DNA of 64,000 nucleotides, taken from NCBI GenBank assembly GCA_032718475.1, contig JAUCBJ010008463.1, positions 1 through 64,000 on the forward strand, given 5' to 3'. Source of the DNA: Nemertoderma westbladi (lineage: Eukaryota; Xenacoelomorpha; Nemertodermatida; Nemertodermatidae). Every line of letters starts with the position of its first letter. Positions within the stretch are counted from its first letter, which is position 1. This document shows positions 43,634 through 54,395 of the stretch, piece by piece. A program made the translations under genes and the position numbers. The notes below the pieces were generated by a model, which was given only the letters and a program-made list of their open reading frames with translations, was not told the DNA's origin and searched no databases.

Positions 43634-46528
43634 GTGAGGAAGGTCATCCCTCCTGTAGTAATAACAGAACCTAGGCTGGTCCAACATCGTAGGTCTATCA
43701 TAGGCACTCGAGCTCAGGTCAAGCGGGACCAAGAAGCAGCAGAACAGCAACAACCCGCGAGCCAAGAACTTACTTCTCAACGGCCCAACAGCTCCAGTAG
43801 TGAGGATACTGTAGAACTGACACCAGAACGCGGAGCAAAGATGATGGATGCGGTTTATTCGGATCCCCTTCTCATCCTTCCTGCAGCCGTACTCACTAGG
43901 TTATTGATTGCGGTGGAAGAACACCAGATCGATTGGGCGAGAAGTCAGCGATCAACTAGAGATAGTTATGCGGGATACACGAGGGAAGAACTGAAGTCTA
44001 TTGTCGAGTCGCAATGGAACTTCCCCGGACCCGGACTCCCGTTTGATTTATCAGAAGCTGCCTGGGAAGACATACATCGGATGGGAGTAGCCAAAGAAAC
44101 CATAGATCCCGCTGTGTGGAAGAGGTCCGCAGCCGGATACGCACAGGGATTCTTCAGCTCTATGGAGCGAGTAAAAGGACAACTGTTTCAACAACCACAA
44201 GGACCTCAAGAGCAGGGACAACTGCTTTATCAAGTTAGAGAAAGAATTCTACGAATCAGGCTAATATTATCGGCCTTTGAGGAGGCTTCTAAACGAAGGC
44301 AAGACACGTCGTTGCAAGTTGCCGTAAAGACTTGGTTTCAAAGGGTGAGTCTCCAGGTTCAAGGAACAGCTCAGTGGAAAGCTCAGCTAGAGGAGCGCTC
44401 AACCCATGGAGAATCAACAGACGCTACTTTTTCCCAAGTGGAAAGTGAAGCGACGGCAGAGAAACCGCATAAGAGGGATGCCATTGACATCTATCTGTCA
44501 GACTATCAACGTTTTTTAGGTGATGACGAGTTGAGGAGAAGGTTAGAGGGACTTAGCCCTAATAGTGAAGGAACCAAGCTTGTGTTGGATGCCATCGATG
44601 TGGAAATGAGGGCTGCAAACCAGGCTAAATTTGATGAACAACTCCGCATCACCAGAGTCCAAGAAGAACAAGTAAAGAAAAAACGTATAGAAGACAGAAA
44701 GGCAGCGGCAGTAGCAGCAGCAGTGGCAGCTGCAGAAGCAGAAAGAAAAGCGGCAGCGGCAGTGGCAGCGGCAGAGGCAAAAGCGGCAGTAGCAGCAGCA
44801 AAGGCAGTGGCCGAAGCGGAAAGAGAAGCGGCGGAGGCAGTGGCAGAAGCAGAACGGAGAGCGGCTGAAGAAACCACCCAATTAGAATTGGAAAGCATTC
44901 AGGAGAATCAAGACTGCATAAATAAACAGTTAACAGCTAGTAATATGCAGATGATGAATCGATCTACTCCCAAAAGACAGGGATATACATCATCTGAGGA
45001 AGGCGATACCACCGATACTGAAGGCAAAGGAAATAGATCTCGTCTAAGCAGACGTAAAAGAACATTCCACCGTCAGAAATTGCCTGATTTGCCTCCAGCT
45101 GTTAGAAGGCAACTAAATAACACCAACTTAGGTAGTACAGAACCCACAGACCAAATAATTAAAATAGAAAGACTCCCTACTATAGTAGATGAGCCTGAAA
45201 TAATTAGGCCTGTTCTTGAAATCACCCCTTCGGTGATAGACACACCTGTGCTCCCTGAAACTACCTCTAAATTCCCTCTGCATAGCACTAAGCTACCTGT
45301 GCCCAGTAGAACTGCCCAGGAGACAGTTCAGGTCCTGGACCCCGAGCGAAATATACATGATTTGTCGCCCGTTGTCCCTCGTCCGCCCGCTACAACGTTG
45401 GCGACTCCCGCTTCGGCGGTCGAATGGGTGGACGAGAGACGACGGGGGATGGATCTCCTGCTCGGACAGATGCAGGAGACTGTTCAACAATTCAAAGGCA
45501 CAGTAAGGGAAAGTAGGCTAGAGTTGCAAGAAGTGCAGCAAAGTATCGCGCTAGAACGCGATAAATTAGTAAATGCACAAAAGGGTATACCACCACCCTC
45601 TGTAACAATGTGTCAACCTGTTAGGTCTGAAGTATCGCATGCGCAAGGTGTGGAGCCTACACGCATCTATACTGCTAGCGAAGTAGAAACTCCTATAGTG
45701 AACCCTATTAAGGGTAATTATAGACCTGTTGATAATGATATTCCATATAGAACGGATCATAATCCGAGAAATTTATATACCGATAACTCGATATTAAATA
45801 ACACGATGGCCCAAGAAAGTTTTACGCGTCAAATGGCTAGAACCGAAGCCCGGCAAGCTGTAAAGGTGGGAGAGATCGTCAAGTTCAATGGAGATGAGAT
45901 GAAATGGTTACCTTTTAATGAATATTACAAAGATAACATACAGAACTCTGTGCTATCTAATGGAGAGAAACTTAGATTCCTCATCGAATGCTTGGAAGGA
46001 TCTCCCAAGTTAATGGCGTTAAAATTTATTGGACATCCAGACGGATTAAGACAAGTTTGGGATACACTTAACATCAGGTATGGTAATAGGAATAACATAG
46101 CTGGGTATTTGTATGCAAAGTTGGTAGCGCCCCGAAAGTTTATTAGCAGCGGAATTATAGAGTTTTCCGATGAGATTCAGGAGATCTGCAGACAATTAGA
46201 TTGGCTAGGTAAGTCTCATGAGTATCAGAACACTATGGTTATTAGAGCAGTAGCTTCTACTTTACCGAAGGGTGGAGTAGGCACACGCTGGGATAAGAAA
46301 GTGTTATATATGATGGAACAACAACGAAGAGACCCTACCATGGCTGATCTCATGTCATTCCTAGATGGAGAAGTGAAATTACAGCTCCTGAAACTGTCCA
46401 GAGAGAAGACACCGGAAAACAAGGTAAGTGAAAAACCCGTCGCTAGGAGAAAGGTAACACCAGTGTGTTATACAGATGATGGCGAAAGCCAGACTTCTCA
46501 AGGAGAAGATAGTCGGGAAAGACACTGA
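43634..46528 (+). CDS. gag: BEL/Pao Gag polyprotein
   Basis: A 964-residue ORF. The last ~210 residues contain the Pao-type capsid region (DUF1759-like: VKFNGDEMKWLPFNEYY, LEGSPKLMAL, RYGNRNNI). Before it lie ~590 residues without a known domain, including an alanine-rich predicted coiled coil of ~60 residues (357-415, AAAVAAAEAERKAAAAVAAA) built from near-repeated codons. The ORF overlaps pol by 53 nt, with pol in the +1 frame, so expression of pol needs a +1 shift, splicing or reinitiation; no known slippery site is evident. The N-terminal extension is long for the family. The first ATG is used as start and could be wrong. Confidence 0.85.
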   Translation: MRKVIPPVVITEPRLVQHRRSIIGTRAQVKRDQEAAEQQQPASQELTSQRPNSSSSEDTVELTPERGAKMMDAVYSDPLLILPAAVLTRLLIAVEEHQIDWARSQRSTRDSYAGYTREELKSIVESQWNFPGPGLPFDLSEAAWEDIHRMGVAKETIDPAVWKRSAAGYAQGFFSSMERVKGQLFQQPQGPQEQGQLLYQVRERILRIRLILSAFEEASKRRQDTSLQVAVKTWFQRVSLQVQGTAQWKAQLEERSTHGESTDATFSQVESEATAEKPHKRDAIDIYLSDYQRFLGDDELRRRLEGLSPNSEGTKLVLDAIDVEMRAANQAKFDEQLRITRVQEEQVKKKRIEDRKAAAVAAAVAAAEAERKAAAAVAAAEAKAAVAAAKAVAEAEREAAEAVAEAERRAAEETTQLELESIQENQDCINKQLTASNMQMMNRSTPKRQGYTSSEEGDTTDTEGKGNRSRLSRRKRTFHRQKLPDLPPAVRRQLNNTNLGSTEPTDQIIKIERLPTIVDEPEIIRPVLEITPSVIDTPVLPETTSKFPLHSTKLPVPSRTAQETVQVLDPERNIHDLSPVVPRPPATTLATPASAVEWVDERRRGMDLLLGQMQETVQQFKGTVRESRLELQEVQQSIALERDKLVNAQKGIPPPSVTMCQPVRSEVSHAQGVEPTRIYTASEVETPIVNPIKGNYRPVDNDIPYRTDHNPRNLYTDNSILNNTMAQESFTRQMARTEARQAVKVGEIVKFNGDEMKWLPFNEYYKDNIQNSVLSNGEKLRFLIECLEGSPKLMALKFIGHPDGLRQVWDTLNIRYGNRNNIAGYLYAKLVAPRKFISSGIIEFSDEIQEICRQLDWLGKSHEYQNTMVIRAVASTLPKGGVGTRWDKKVLYMMEQQRRDPTMADLMSFLDGEVKLQLLKLSREKTPENKVSEKPVARRKVTPVCYTDDGESQTSQGEDSRERH

Positions 46529-49500
46529 CCGCGCTTATTACGTAAATAAAATGCCTAGAGATCAGGTAAGTAAATTTAAGTCTCGAACAAATGACAGGAG
46601 AGAACAGGTAAGAAAAACTCCTCCTACGTCTCCCAAGAGAATTCAGGTGAGAAAGCCCGAAGAAAAAACAAGTGTACACAATGTCACCCAAAATAAGGTA
46701 AGTAACATCAAACCGAAATGTGCGCTGTGTGACGGGACCCACCGTTTGAATATGTGTGATGAATTTCTAAAGAAATCATTAACTGAGAGACGTGAAGTCA
46801 TGTGGGACAAGCGGTTATGTTATAATTGCCTCAGACAAGGACACCAACGGCGAACCTGTTACTCTGACACAAGATGTGCCAAGTGCGGTGCGAAACATCA
46901 TATCTTGTTGCACGCTGAATTCGAGCGAAATAGTCCGAGTCAGGTAAGTGATTCCGAACTACATGTCCAATTCAGTGATGTGAACGACACTGATCAATCT
47001 GAGATGGAAGGATTCTATACGGACGAGTTCTCCGACGAAAACGAATCCTGTTACATGATAAATACCACAGTGTATCGAGCACTCATTTATGAAAAGGATA
47101 CATCAGACATTGACCTTGCTTTAAATACTTCTGATCGACAACCATCTTGGAAAGCGCCAACTTCCAATGTAGGGATTAGAGAATTTCCTGTGGTACAGGT
47201 AAGGGTTCACGGACCTAAGAGGAGTTACGTAGTGAACGCCCTCCTTGACTCCGGTAGTACAGGAACATTCATCGACCAAGAGCTAGCCGAAGACATATTT
47301 GCTGGACAACCCAAGTTCCGAACTACGCTAAACATGTCAGGCATTATGCAAGTTTGGAAATCTACAATAACAGCGGATTATTATGTAGGAGCGTTGTCCA
47401 CCCCCCAGGACGAACTAGGAGAACATAGCATAAGGTCAGTGAAAATGGTGGCTATAAAGAACTTCGCTACTACTCAAGCAGACCTTTATAATTGGGACGA
47501 GGATGAGAGCATCCAACATCTTAACATACCTCGATTCCAGACTGATTATCCTGGAGTGCAAATACTCATCGGCCAAAACGCGCATGAGGCGCTGGAGACA
47601 TTAGAGAAACGGCCTGCTCAACCGCAGCCGCTACAGACCTATGCGGTAAGAACTAGAGTAGGTTGGTACTTTACTGGCCCTTCCCGTAGAACACTCAGAG
47701 AAAGACTACCGCCAGAGAGCGTCTGCCAGGTGAGTGAATGGGAAGATGATACTAGTGAGGGAGACGATTTAACTGAGGGAACTCCATACTCCTCAGATAA
47801 CGACGACATTCACCAGCTTTTTGATGAGGAGAATACCATCGATCTCCTTAAGGAAAACGAGGCTTGGCAAAACCAAGTGAACTTATGTCAACTTCTTTAT
47901 CCATCTGAACGAGAAGCTTATAACGACGAGTTAAATGACGTCATCGAGCGTTGTAATGCCAAGACTCGAGATGAACATGCCGTACGATTCTTTACGCAAG
48001 AGGCGGTAGAGCCCAATTCCTACGATAAAGCCTTATCGGTGGAAGAGGAAAGGGCCAAGCAGATCCAAGAGACAACTACACGTTTCCTCAAAGATCAAGG
48101 TAGGTATGAAGTCGGTCTACCTTTCCGCAAGAGAGAACCGAAGTTCATCAATAACAGACCCTTGGCGGAGAAAAGAATCGCGCAACTCCATCGACGCCTT
48201 ACGGCTAATTCTTCAGCCAAAGACATGTATCAAACACAGCTGGAGAAATTTATTAGTAAGGGATACGCGGAGAGAGTACCGGAAGAAACACCTGTGACTG
48301 AAAGAACGTATTACTTAACTCACCATTACGTTCCTAAACCCGGTAAACCACATGAAGTGAGAGTAGTGTTTGATGGCTCCGCTCTTTACATGGGTCAATC
48401 CCTTAACTCTGAATTGTTACCCGGACCCAACTTACTTCAATCTTTGTTGGGAATTCTTTTAAGATTGAGACAATATTCGATTGCTTTCGCCTCCGATATA
48501 GAAGGCATGTTCTTACAAGTCAAGGTGCTAGATAGGGATCGAGATAGTCTACGATTTCTGTGGTGGCCCGAAGGAGACCTCAACCAGAAACCGGTGGAGT
48601 ACTGGATGACCATCCAGGCCTTTGGGATAATCTCAAGCCCTTCCAACGCCTGTTCGGTAGTGCGTACCACTGCAGAGGACAACCGAGAGGCATTCTCTAA
48701 GGAAGTGATCGACAACATCAAGAGAGACATATACATGGACGACAATCTGAAGTCCCTCCCATCAGTTGAGGAAGCCATTGAGGTCGCTAAAGGAATGGTA
48801 GAGTGCTTAAAAAGAGGTGGGTTTCGATTAACAAAATTCACCAGCAACTCCCGTGAGTTTCTGGAGTCGATCCCTGCGGAAGATCGAGGGGCGAAAGATC
48901 TAGATTTGATCAAAGATGATCTGCCAGAAACCAAGACACTCGGCTTGAAATGGGACACAGAGCGAGATATCCTGTTTTTCCAACTAAAACAGCGAGATAA
49001 TCCAGTTCGAACCAAACGGATTTGTTTAAGTATACTGAGCACTTATTTCGATCCATTGGGATTTATTAGCCCAGTTATATTGATTGCTCGGAGTTTGGTA
49101 CAACAAATGTGGCTTGAAAACCACTCATGGGATGATCCACTTAAGGGAGAATTATTAAAGAAGTGGATGAAATGGGAAGATTCTCTGCCGGCTATCGAGG
49201 ATTTTATAATTTCCCGTTCATATTTTGGTCATGTTCTCCCTACGTATTCCTATCAACTCCATGTGTTTGGAGACGCCAGCGATATGGGAATAGGTATAGT
49301 AGCCTATCTAAGAGTGGAAACTCCGGATGGAATCAAAGTCGCCTTGGTTACTTCTAAGGCATTAATCAACAACAAGTTGAAAGTTCCTCGAGCGGAGTTA
49401 AAAGCGGCTCTATACGCTACAGCCATCGGCCGGAATGTAACAGAACAGATTGACTATCCATTAGAGAAAACTGTCTATTGGACCGACGCTTTACTCGTGT

Positions 49501-51617
49501 TAGAGTATATAACCAATGAAGTCTGTCAGTTCAGCGTCTTCGTTACCAACAGAGTAGCCATCATACTTAGTCGCACGACGATGGACCAATGGAGACATTG
49601 CCCCGGAACGATTAATCCAGCAGACATCGCTTCCCGAGGAGCGACTCCAAAGGAATTGGTAAATACTCCCGAATGGTTAGGTGGACCCGACTTTCTCTAC
49701 CGAGAAGAAGAAGAATGGCCTCCCCATCTCACAACAGCAGAGATCAGACAGGCCAAGGGAGCGGAGAAAGTTAAACCCAAAACTCGAGCGAGTAAATCGA
49801 AGTTGTTTAAACCTGCGGTTGATCTATCTGTATTATTTACTTCCGGAGAGGATGCTTTGGATCAGAAACCCACCGCCACGGATAAAGAAGTCTTGGAAAT
49901 CCGTGACAAGGATTGGAAATCTGGAATACCAGATATCTCACAAGGACTCTCACCTCTCTTGCAGAGAGCGATACGTCACTACAGTTCCTGGAATCGGCTC
50001 TGTAAAGCTGTCACCTATTTGAAACGATGTTTTCATCATCGTTACTCAGGAACAAAGACCAATAGTGATGATGCTCCATCAACATCTGCACGAGTCCATG
50101 TTGTTAAAGATCTTCCTAAATACAAGATATCCGACAGGTTTCTAAAGGAGAAGATCAGTTACCAGGAGCATGATGAAACCAACAAACAGATGCTGAGACT
50201 CCTACAATGCTATGAGGATTCCGATAAGTATTTCCTGTTGTTAAGAAATCCGCAGATGCGCTTAAGGGATCGCTTCTCTAGTACCATGATAGATGGGTTA
50301 ATACGTGTTGGAGGCAGGCTTACCAACGCCCCATTATCCTTTGACACTAAGTTTCCCATACTCATTAGAAATCTTGACATACAAATCAAGATGATTGTAG
50401 ATGTTCATAGCAAACTGTACCATGCTGGTAGAGAACGAGTTCTGAGCGAAATTCGAACTCGCTACTATTTTTATAAACCCCGTAGGGCTCTGAACCAAGT
50501 TCTTAGGAACTGCATACCCTGTAGGAAAGCATTCAGTAGGCCTTTAACACAGCGAGAGGCAGAATTACCTAGGGAAAGAGTAAGCTTCTATGAACCACCC
50601 TTTACTAATACCGGTGTGGATTTATTTGGCCCTATTGAAGTATATCGTGCCCGGACTATAGTCAAGAGATGGTGTGTCATCTTCGTTTGTATGACTTGTA
50701 GAGCTATCCATCTCGATATGGTAAACGATCTATCCACCAACAGCTTCGTGTTGAGTTTACGACGACAGATCGCTCGCTTCGGAACCAGTAACACGATGAG
50801 ATCGGATAAGGGAACGAACTTCATTGGCGCCAACAACGAAATTCAAGCTTACGTAAAGGACTGGAACAAAAGACAGGTGGACGATCAGCTAAAGATAACA
50901 GCGTCTAGCTGGACCTTCAACGCCGCCGACGCCCCTTGGTGGGGAGGAAGTTGGGAGAGATTGATTAGGAGCGTGAAGACTGCGTTCCACTTTATTGTGC
51001 CTTGTCGCGCTTATCTCACCGACGAACTATTGCGGACGTTAATGGAGGAAATCGCCGCCTATCTCAACGAAAGACCGCTTATGCCAGTCTCTTCAAATCC
51101 TGATTCCCTGGAAGCGCTAACACCCGCGCACTTTCTACTGAAGAAACCCGTAGCCATGCTCCCACGATCGGAGATCACAGACGGAGACGAGTACTGCCGT
51201 CGAACCTGGCAACTTATGCAGTTGCTATCCCGTCGTTTCGCTGACCATTTCGAGAAACATTACCTGCCCACTCTACAACTTCGAACTAAGTGGTTTGCGC
51301 AGCAAGAAAACGTCAGCGCTGGAGACATGGTGCTTATTGTGGACCCCGATCTCCCACGTAAGCGATGGCAAACAGGTCGTATCATCGAGACTCATATCTC
51401 GAGCGATGGTTTGGTGCGATCAGTAGAACTCGTCGTCATGCGGCGTAATTTTAAGAAACCAGGGATAGTCTTTGAGACTCAACAGCTCAATCGCCCAGTG
51501 GGTCGTTTATGTTTACTGGAAAGAGACAGAGAGCTCTCCGGAAACTATGGAAGACAAGAAACTCTTCCCACGACCACTTCCCTAATCCAACCGACACCTA
51601 GGGACTCCCCAACTTAA
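46476..51617 (+). CDS. pol: BEL/Pao Pol polyprotein (zinc knuckles, protease, RT, RNase H, integrase)
   Basis: A 1713-residue intact ORF. Residues 82-147: zinc-binding cysteine/histidine clusters (CALCDGTH, CYNCLRQGHQRRTC, CAKCGAKHHILLH). Aspartic protease DSGST at 258-262. RT (about 620-840) with the catalytic YMDD at 753-756. RNase H with FGDASD near 930 and the PADIASRG motif. Integrase: HHCC near 1319-1352 (CIPC), core with VDLFGP near 1380, SDKGTNF near 1441 and GGSWERL near 1490, then a DUF5641-type C-terminus. All key residues are present, so the enzyme could be active. The first ~420 residues carry seven codon-aligned splice-donor-like motifs (see findings). The listed ATG may not be the true start. 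Confidence 0.95.
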   Translation: MMAKARLLKEKIVGKDTDRAYYVNKMPRDQVSKFKSRTNDRREQVRKTPPTSPKRIQVRKPEEKTSVHNVTQNKVSNIKPKCALCDGTHRLNMCDEFLKKSLTERREVMWDKRLCYNCLRQGHQRRTCYSDTRCAKCGAKHHILLHAEFERNSPSQVSDSELHVQFSDVNDTDQSEMEGFYTDEFSDENESCYMINTTVYRALIYEKDTSDIDLALNTSDRQPSWKAPTSNVGIREFPVVQVRVHGPKRSYVVNALLDSGSTGTFIDQELAEDIFAGQPKFRTTLNMSGIMQVWKSTITADYYVGALSTPQDELGEHSIRSVKMVAIKNFATTQADLYNWDEDESIQHLNIPRFQTDYPGVQILIGQNAHEALETLEKRPAQPQPLQTYAVRTRVGWYFTGPSRRTLRERLPPESVCQVSEWEDDTSEGDDLTEGTPYSSDNDDIHQLFDEENTIDLLKENEAWQNQVNLCQLLYPSEREAYNDELNDVIERCNAKTRDEHAVRFFTQEAVEPNSYDKALSVEEERAKQIQETTTRFLKDQGRYEVGLPFRKREPKFINNRPLAEKRIAQLHRRLTANSSAKDMYQTQLEKFISKGYAERVPEETPVTERTYYLTHHYVPKPGKPHEVRVVFDGSALYMGQSLNSELLPGPNLLQSLLGILLRLRQYSIAFASDIEGMFLQVKVLDRDRDSLRFLWWPEGDLNQKPVEYWMTIQAFGIISSPSNACSVVRTTAEDNREAFSKEVIDNIKRDIYMDDNLKSLPSVEEAIEVAKGMVECLKRGGFRLTKFTSNSREFLESIPAEDRGAKDLDLIKDDLPETKTLGLKWDTERDILFFQLKQRDNPVRTKRICLSILSTYFDPLGFISPVILIARSLVQQMWLENHSWDDPLKGELLKKWMKWEDSLPAIEDFIISRSYFGHVLPTYSYQLHVFGDASDMGIGIVAYLRVETPDGIKVALVTSKALINNKLKVPRAELKAALYATAIGRNVTEQIDYPLEKTVYWTDALLVLEYITNEVCQFSVFVTNRVAIILSRTTMDQWRHCPGTINPADIASRGATPKELVNTPEWLGGPDFLYREEEEWPPHLTTAEIRQAKGAEKVKPKTRASKSKLFKPAVDLSVLFTSGEDALDQKPTATDKEVLEIRDKDWKSGIPDISQGLSPLLQRAIRHYSSWNRLCKAVTYLKRCFHHRYSGTKTNSDDAPSTSARVHVVKDLPKYKISDRFLKEKISYQEHDETNKQMLRLLQCYEDSDKYFLLLRNPQMRLRDRFSSTMIDGLIRVGGRLTNAPLSFDTKFPILIRNLDIQIKMIVDVHSKLYHAGRERVLSEIRTRYYFYKPRRALNQVLRNCIPCRKAFSRPLTQREAELPRERVSFYEPPFTNTGVDLFGPIEVYRARTIVKRWCVIFVCMTCRAIHLDMVNDLSTNSFVLSLRRQIARFGTSNTMRSDKGTNFIGANNEIQAYVKDWNKRQVDDQLKITASSWTFNAADAPWWGGSWERLIRSVKTAFHFIVPCRAYLTDELLRTLMEEIAAYLNERPLMPVSSNPDSLEALTPAHFLLKKPVAMLPRSEITDGDEYCRRTWQLMQLLSRRFADHFEKHYLPTLQLRTKWFAQQENVSAGDMVLIVDPDLPRKRWQTGRIIETHISSDGLVRSVELVVMRRNFKKPGIVFETQQLNRPVGRLCLLERDRELSGNYGRQETLPTTTSLIQPTPRDSPT

Positions 51618-53264
51618 TATCGTTCAGAGTGGGCGTGTGACTCTATTATTTTATATTATTTTATTATTTTTATATTTATGTATGTATTACTACGTAATTT
51701 TATTATAATCGTTTTATTTAATTTAGTAGAATCTTATTTAGCGATTATTTAGTAGAATAGTGCAATATATTCATGTTTATTGCGTACGTAATTACGTATA
51801 TATTATATTTAGTGCGACGGCAAGAAATAATTCTTTTCCTTCTTCCTTACTGTCCGTATTACATTACAAATACGTAACTACAGTAAGATGAAATGTCCGT
51901 ACTTATTAAAGTACAATAAAGCCACTACTATATTCAAGCATTATTGGTAGGCAGAGTATTAGGAATGCAAAGTTCAGATCCTCGTGTCTCGGCTAAACCA
52001 AGCTCTGGGTAGACCTTGGAAACGACTTGCCTCTTCACACTGACATTGCTTCGTGCGATATTGCTCTCATACCGTATATTAAATAATACATATAGTAGCG
52101 TGATGTCCCTTTAACAGTAGCGTATAACGCAAAATAAATCTGTTAAACCCTTTGACCATCTGTAATTCTAGTCGATTAAGATATCGCGGCACCCACCGAT
52201 ATACTTGAAAGACAAATTCTAGAATCAGTGGTTAACGTCCCCAGACAAGTTCTGGAATAAATCGGTGCCCATCTCAAATATTAATTATTTAATATTTGCA
52301 AATCCAATAAATCAAAATCTGTAAAATTCAGATCCTTCAACAATTCTAGTCAATTAAGATATCGTAGCATTTACCGATATTCTTAAAAGGACAATTTTCA
52401 TAGAATTAAGGATCTTGTGTCCCCAGACATGTTCTAGACTCAAAATATGTCCATTTAATTATCAAATAATAAAATTTCAGGGAATAAATTTAAATTCATG
52501 CCTTTTAATGAGTTTAATAAATTGCCATTTTTACGCAATTTATAACATTCCCAAAATTCCATTAATTAATAGATCAAGGGAGCGGAGATTTGTCTTATTA
52601 TGAGTATGAGTGTGCGAAAGTCTCCCAAACATGGTCAATAGCCGATAAAATTCATAAAGTCATGTATCAAACAGGATATTGACTATTAAAGAATTACTAT
52701 TAAATAACATCCCAGATCTGTATGCATGGGAATTACTCTAATTCTACCGCTAGCTTTGCATAATGTCACCATGGCAACAACCACGCTAGAATTAGAATTG
52801 AGTTAAAAGAACAATAGAAAGCTTGTCCCATTGAATAGCATAGGGAATAAATAGCGCACTGCTAGTATCCAAGGATACATAATAATACAGTGACATTCTG
52901 GAAGGCATTGACTAACGGACAAATGGCCCGAATGTGCGTAGTTGTGACCAGTTGTGTGGTATTTGTGAGTTTATAGGTGAATGTTACTGCTAAAGTGTGT
53001 TTACAGTAGCTAGTCGCAATCGTGAAAGTAACCTAACTCTCCAAGGAAAACCTGAAGTACATCTAAGCCTTTGGGACGGACAGTGGAGTGACTTGTGCCG
53101 GTTGTCGTTGTCGTTGTGCGGCTACGTCGTTGGCGAAAGTACAGCGGCGACAACACATCGGCGCTGAGGATCTCGCACTGTCCGGGGGCTGATTGGGGTA
53201 GGCAGCGACGCCTGCTCGCCTAAATATAAACTCATTATAATATGGATAAATTTATATAGCAGAT
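51618..53264 (+). other. BEL/Pao spacer between pol and ORF3, with a ~177-bp duplication
   Basis: Non-coding. A diverged tandem pair starts near 52165 and 52341 (aattctagtc, attaagatatcg, gtccccagaca). An AG acceptor-like 'tttatatagcag' ends at 53262, three bases before the ORF3 ATG. It may hold the splice or internal-start signals needed to express ORF3. Confidence 0.6.
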
Positions 53265-54395
53265 ATGATTGAGTTGATAGAAGATGATCTTGGTATCAGG
53301 GAGCGATATACTCTACCTTTACAAGCATTTTTTGATAGCTTGATACACGGCGATGCTGGTCCAACTGCTGCGGAGGACGATGATCGTTATATCGAACCGC
53401 CAATGTCCCAAGAGCAGCTCACGCATGAGTTGGACTATAAGAAATTCACCGCTCGCTATACGCATCGTAATGGTACGTATGTGGACTTCTTAACTACTGG
53501 TCATCCTATCGATTTACACGATACGGACAATGTCGACACTAAAAGGGAAATGGTACGATTGAAATATCCTACCCAGCGGAGGCGGAACGATAAACCGAGA
53601 ATGGAACACGAGAATTCTATTCGAAACAGACTCGAAAGAGAAGACGTTGAGGAGCCGGATAAACGCAGCGACTTCAACGATTATCTGGAATTCCTGATAG
53701 AAACATATCTCAATATTGCCAGTCAACAAAATCTAGAAACTCGATATCCTCAAGGTATACATCATGACCGCATGGTAGAACTCAAACGGCTCTATTCCCC
53801 TATGATGTATCTTACCGCCGATCGACCGCTACCTGTTGTACCGAATAGCTTCGAACGGATGGAGGAATATTGTAAGCTGGAGAAAGATCACTCGCGTTTC
53901 CCCTACAAGACGTACGTTTTTGGGTATTATTGTGATGAATGCCCAAGACCCAACCAACAAACAAAAAGACATAAACATCCGCGGAGACGTTGCTTTAAAC
54001 ACGGTTTTACTCGCTATACTTACGGGAGTTTCGAGCGAAACTTGTTCAATGTATCACCTACGCTCGTTCGACTCAAACGATCCTTAAATAAACCAATGAT
54101 CAGAGTTTCGGAATACTCGATCAGAGCTCCTCATTCCCTAGTGAGGCCTCAGACTCTTGATCCTATTAGTATGACGGATCCTCCCGAGCTGTACTCACTG
54201 CTCAAAGATCTAGTGTTACCTGAACGATTAGTCGGTGGCACCCCAGTTGTGGGTTTCTTAGATATTAGCCCATCCTACCTAGCCGGATTGGGACGCGGAC
54301 ATTTAATATCGCCGTTTAACCCTTACCATCGTCCCGGCTTGACACGATATAACCTGTCACCAGAGTGGCAGAGAACGTTGTACCAAACCAGTTAA
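53265..54395 (+). CDS. Third ORF of the BEL/Pao element, unknown function
   Basis: A 376-residue ORF between pol and the 3' LTR, the position of env in env-bearing elements. It is not an obvious envelope: no signal peptide, no membrane helix. The protein is basic and rich in Arg/His/Tyr, with a possible zinc site (YYCDECPRP, then RHKHPRRRCFKHGF, residues ~222-250). The N-terminal half is acidic/charged. Downstream, 54396-54787, a glutamate-rich coiled-coil frame (RIQLRAEENQLEEKHIE) and a lysine-rich tail (LASLKKLRKRRLRKKD) look like continuation in other frames, so the gene may be spliced or damaged. No homolog is recognised. Confidence 0.6.
   Translation: MIELIEDDLGIRERYTLPLQAFFDSLIHGDAGPTAAEDDDRYIEPPMSQEQLTHELDYKKFTARYTHRNGTYVDFLTTGHPIDLHDTDNVDTKREMVRLKYPTQRRRNDKPRMEHENSIRNRLEREDVEEPDKRSDFNDYLEFLIETYLNIASQQNLETRYPQGIHHDRMVELKRLYSPMMYLTADRPLPVVPNSFERMEEYCKLEKDHSRFPYKTYVFGYYCDECPRPNQQTKRHKHPRRRCFKHGFTRYTYGSFERNLFNVSPTLVRLKRSLNKPMIRVSEYSIRAPHSLVRPQTLDPISMTDPPELYSLLKDLVLPERLVGGTPVVGFLDISPSYLAGLGRGHLISPFNPYHRPGLTRYNLSPEWQRTLYQTS

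Noticed and set aside
44506-44898. Minus-strand serine/alanine-rich ORF inside BEL gag
   Set aside because: Mirror image of the alanine-codon repeat of gag; a shadow frame.
53265-54395. Retroviral-type envelope gene in the BEL element
   Set aside because: Position fits, but there is no signal peptide, no fusion or transmembrane segment and no cysteine pattern of an envelope.
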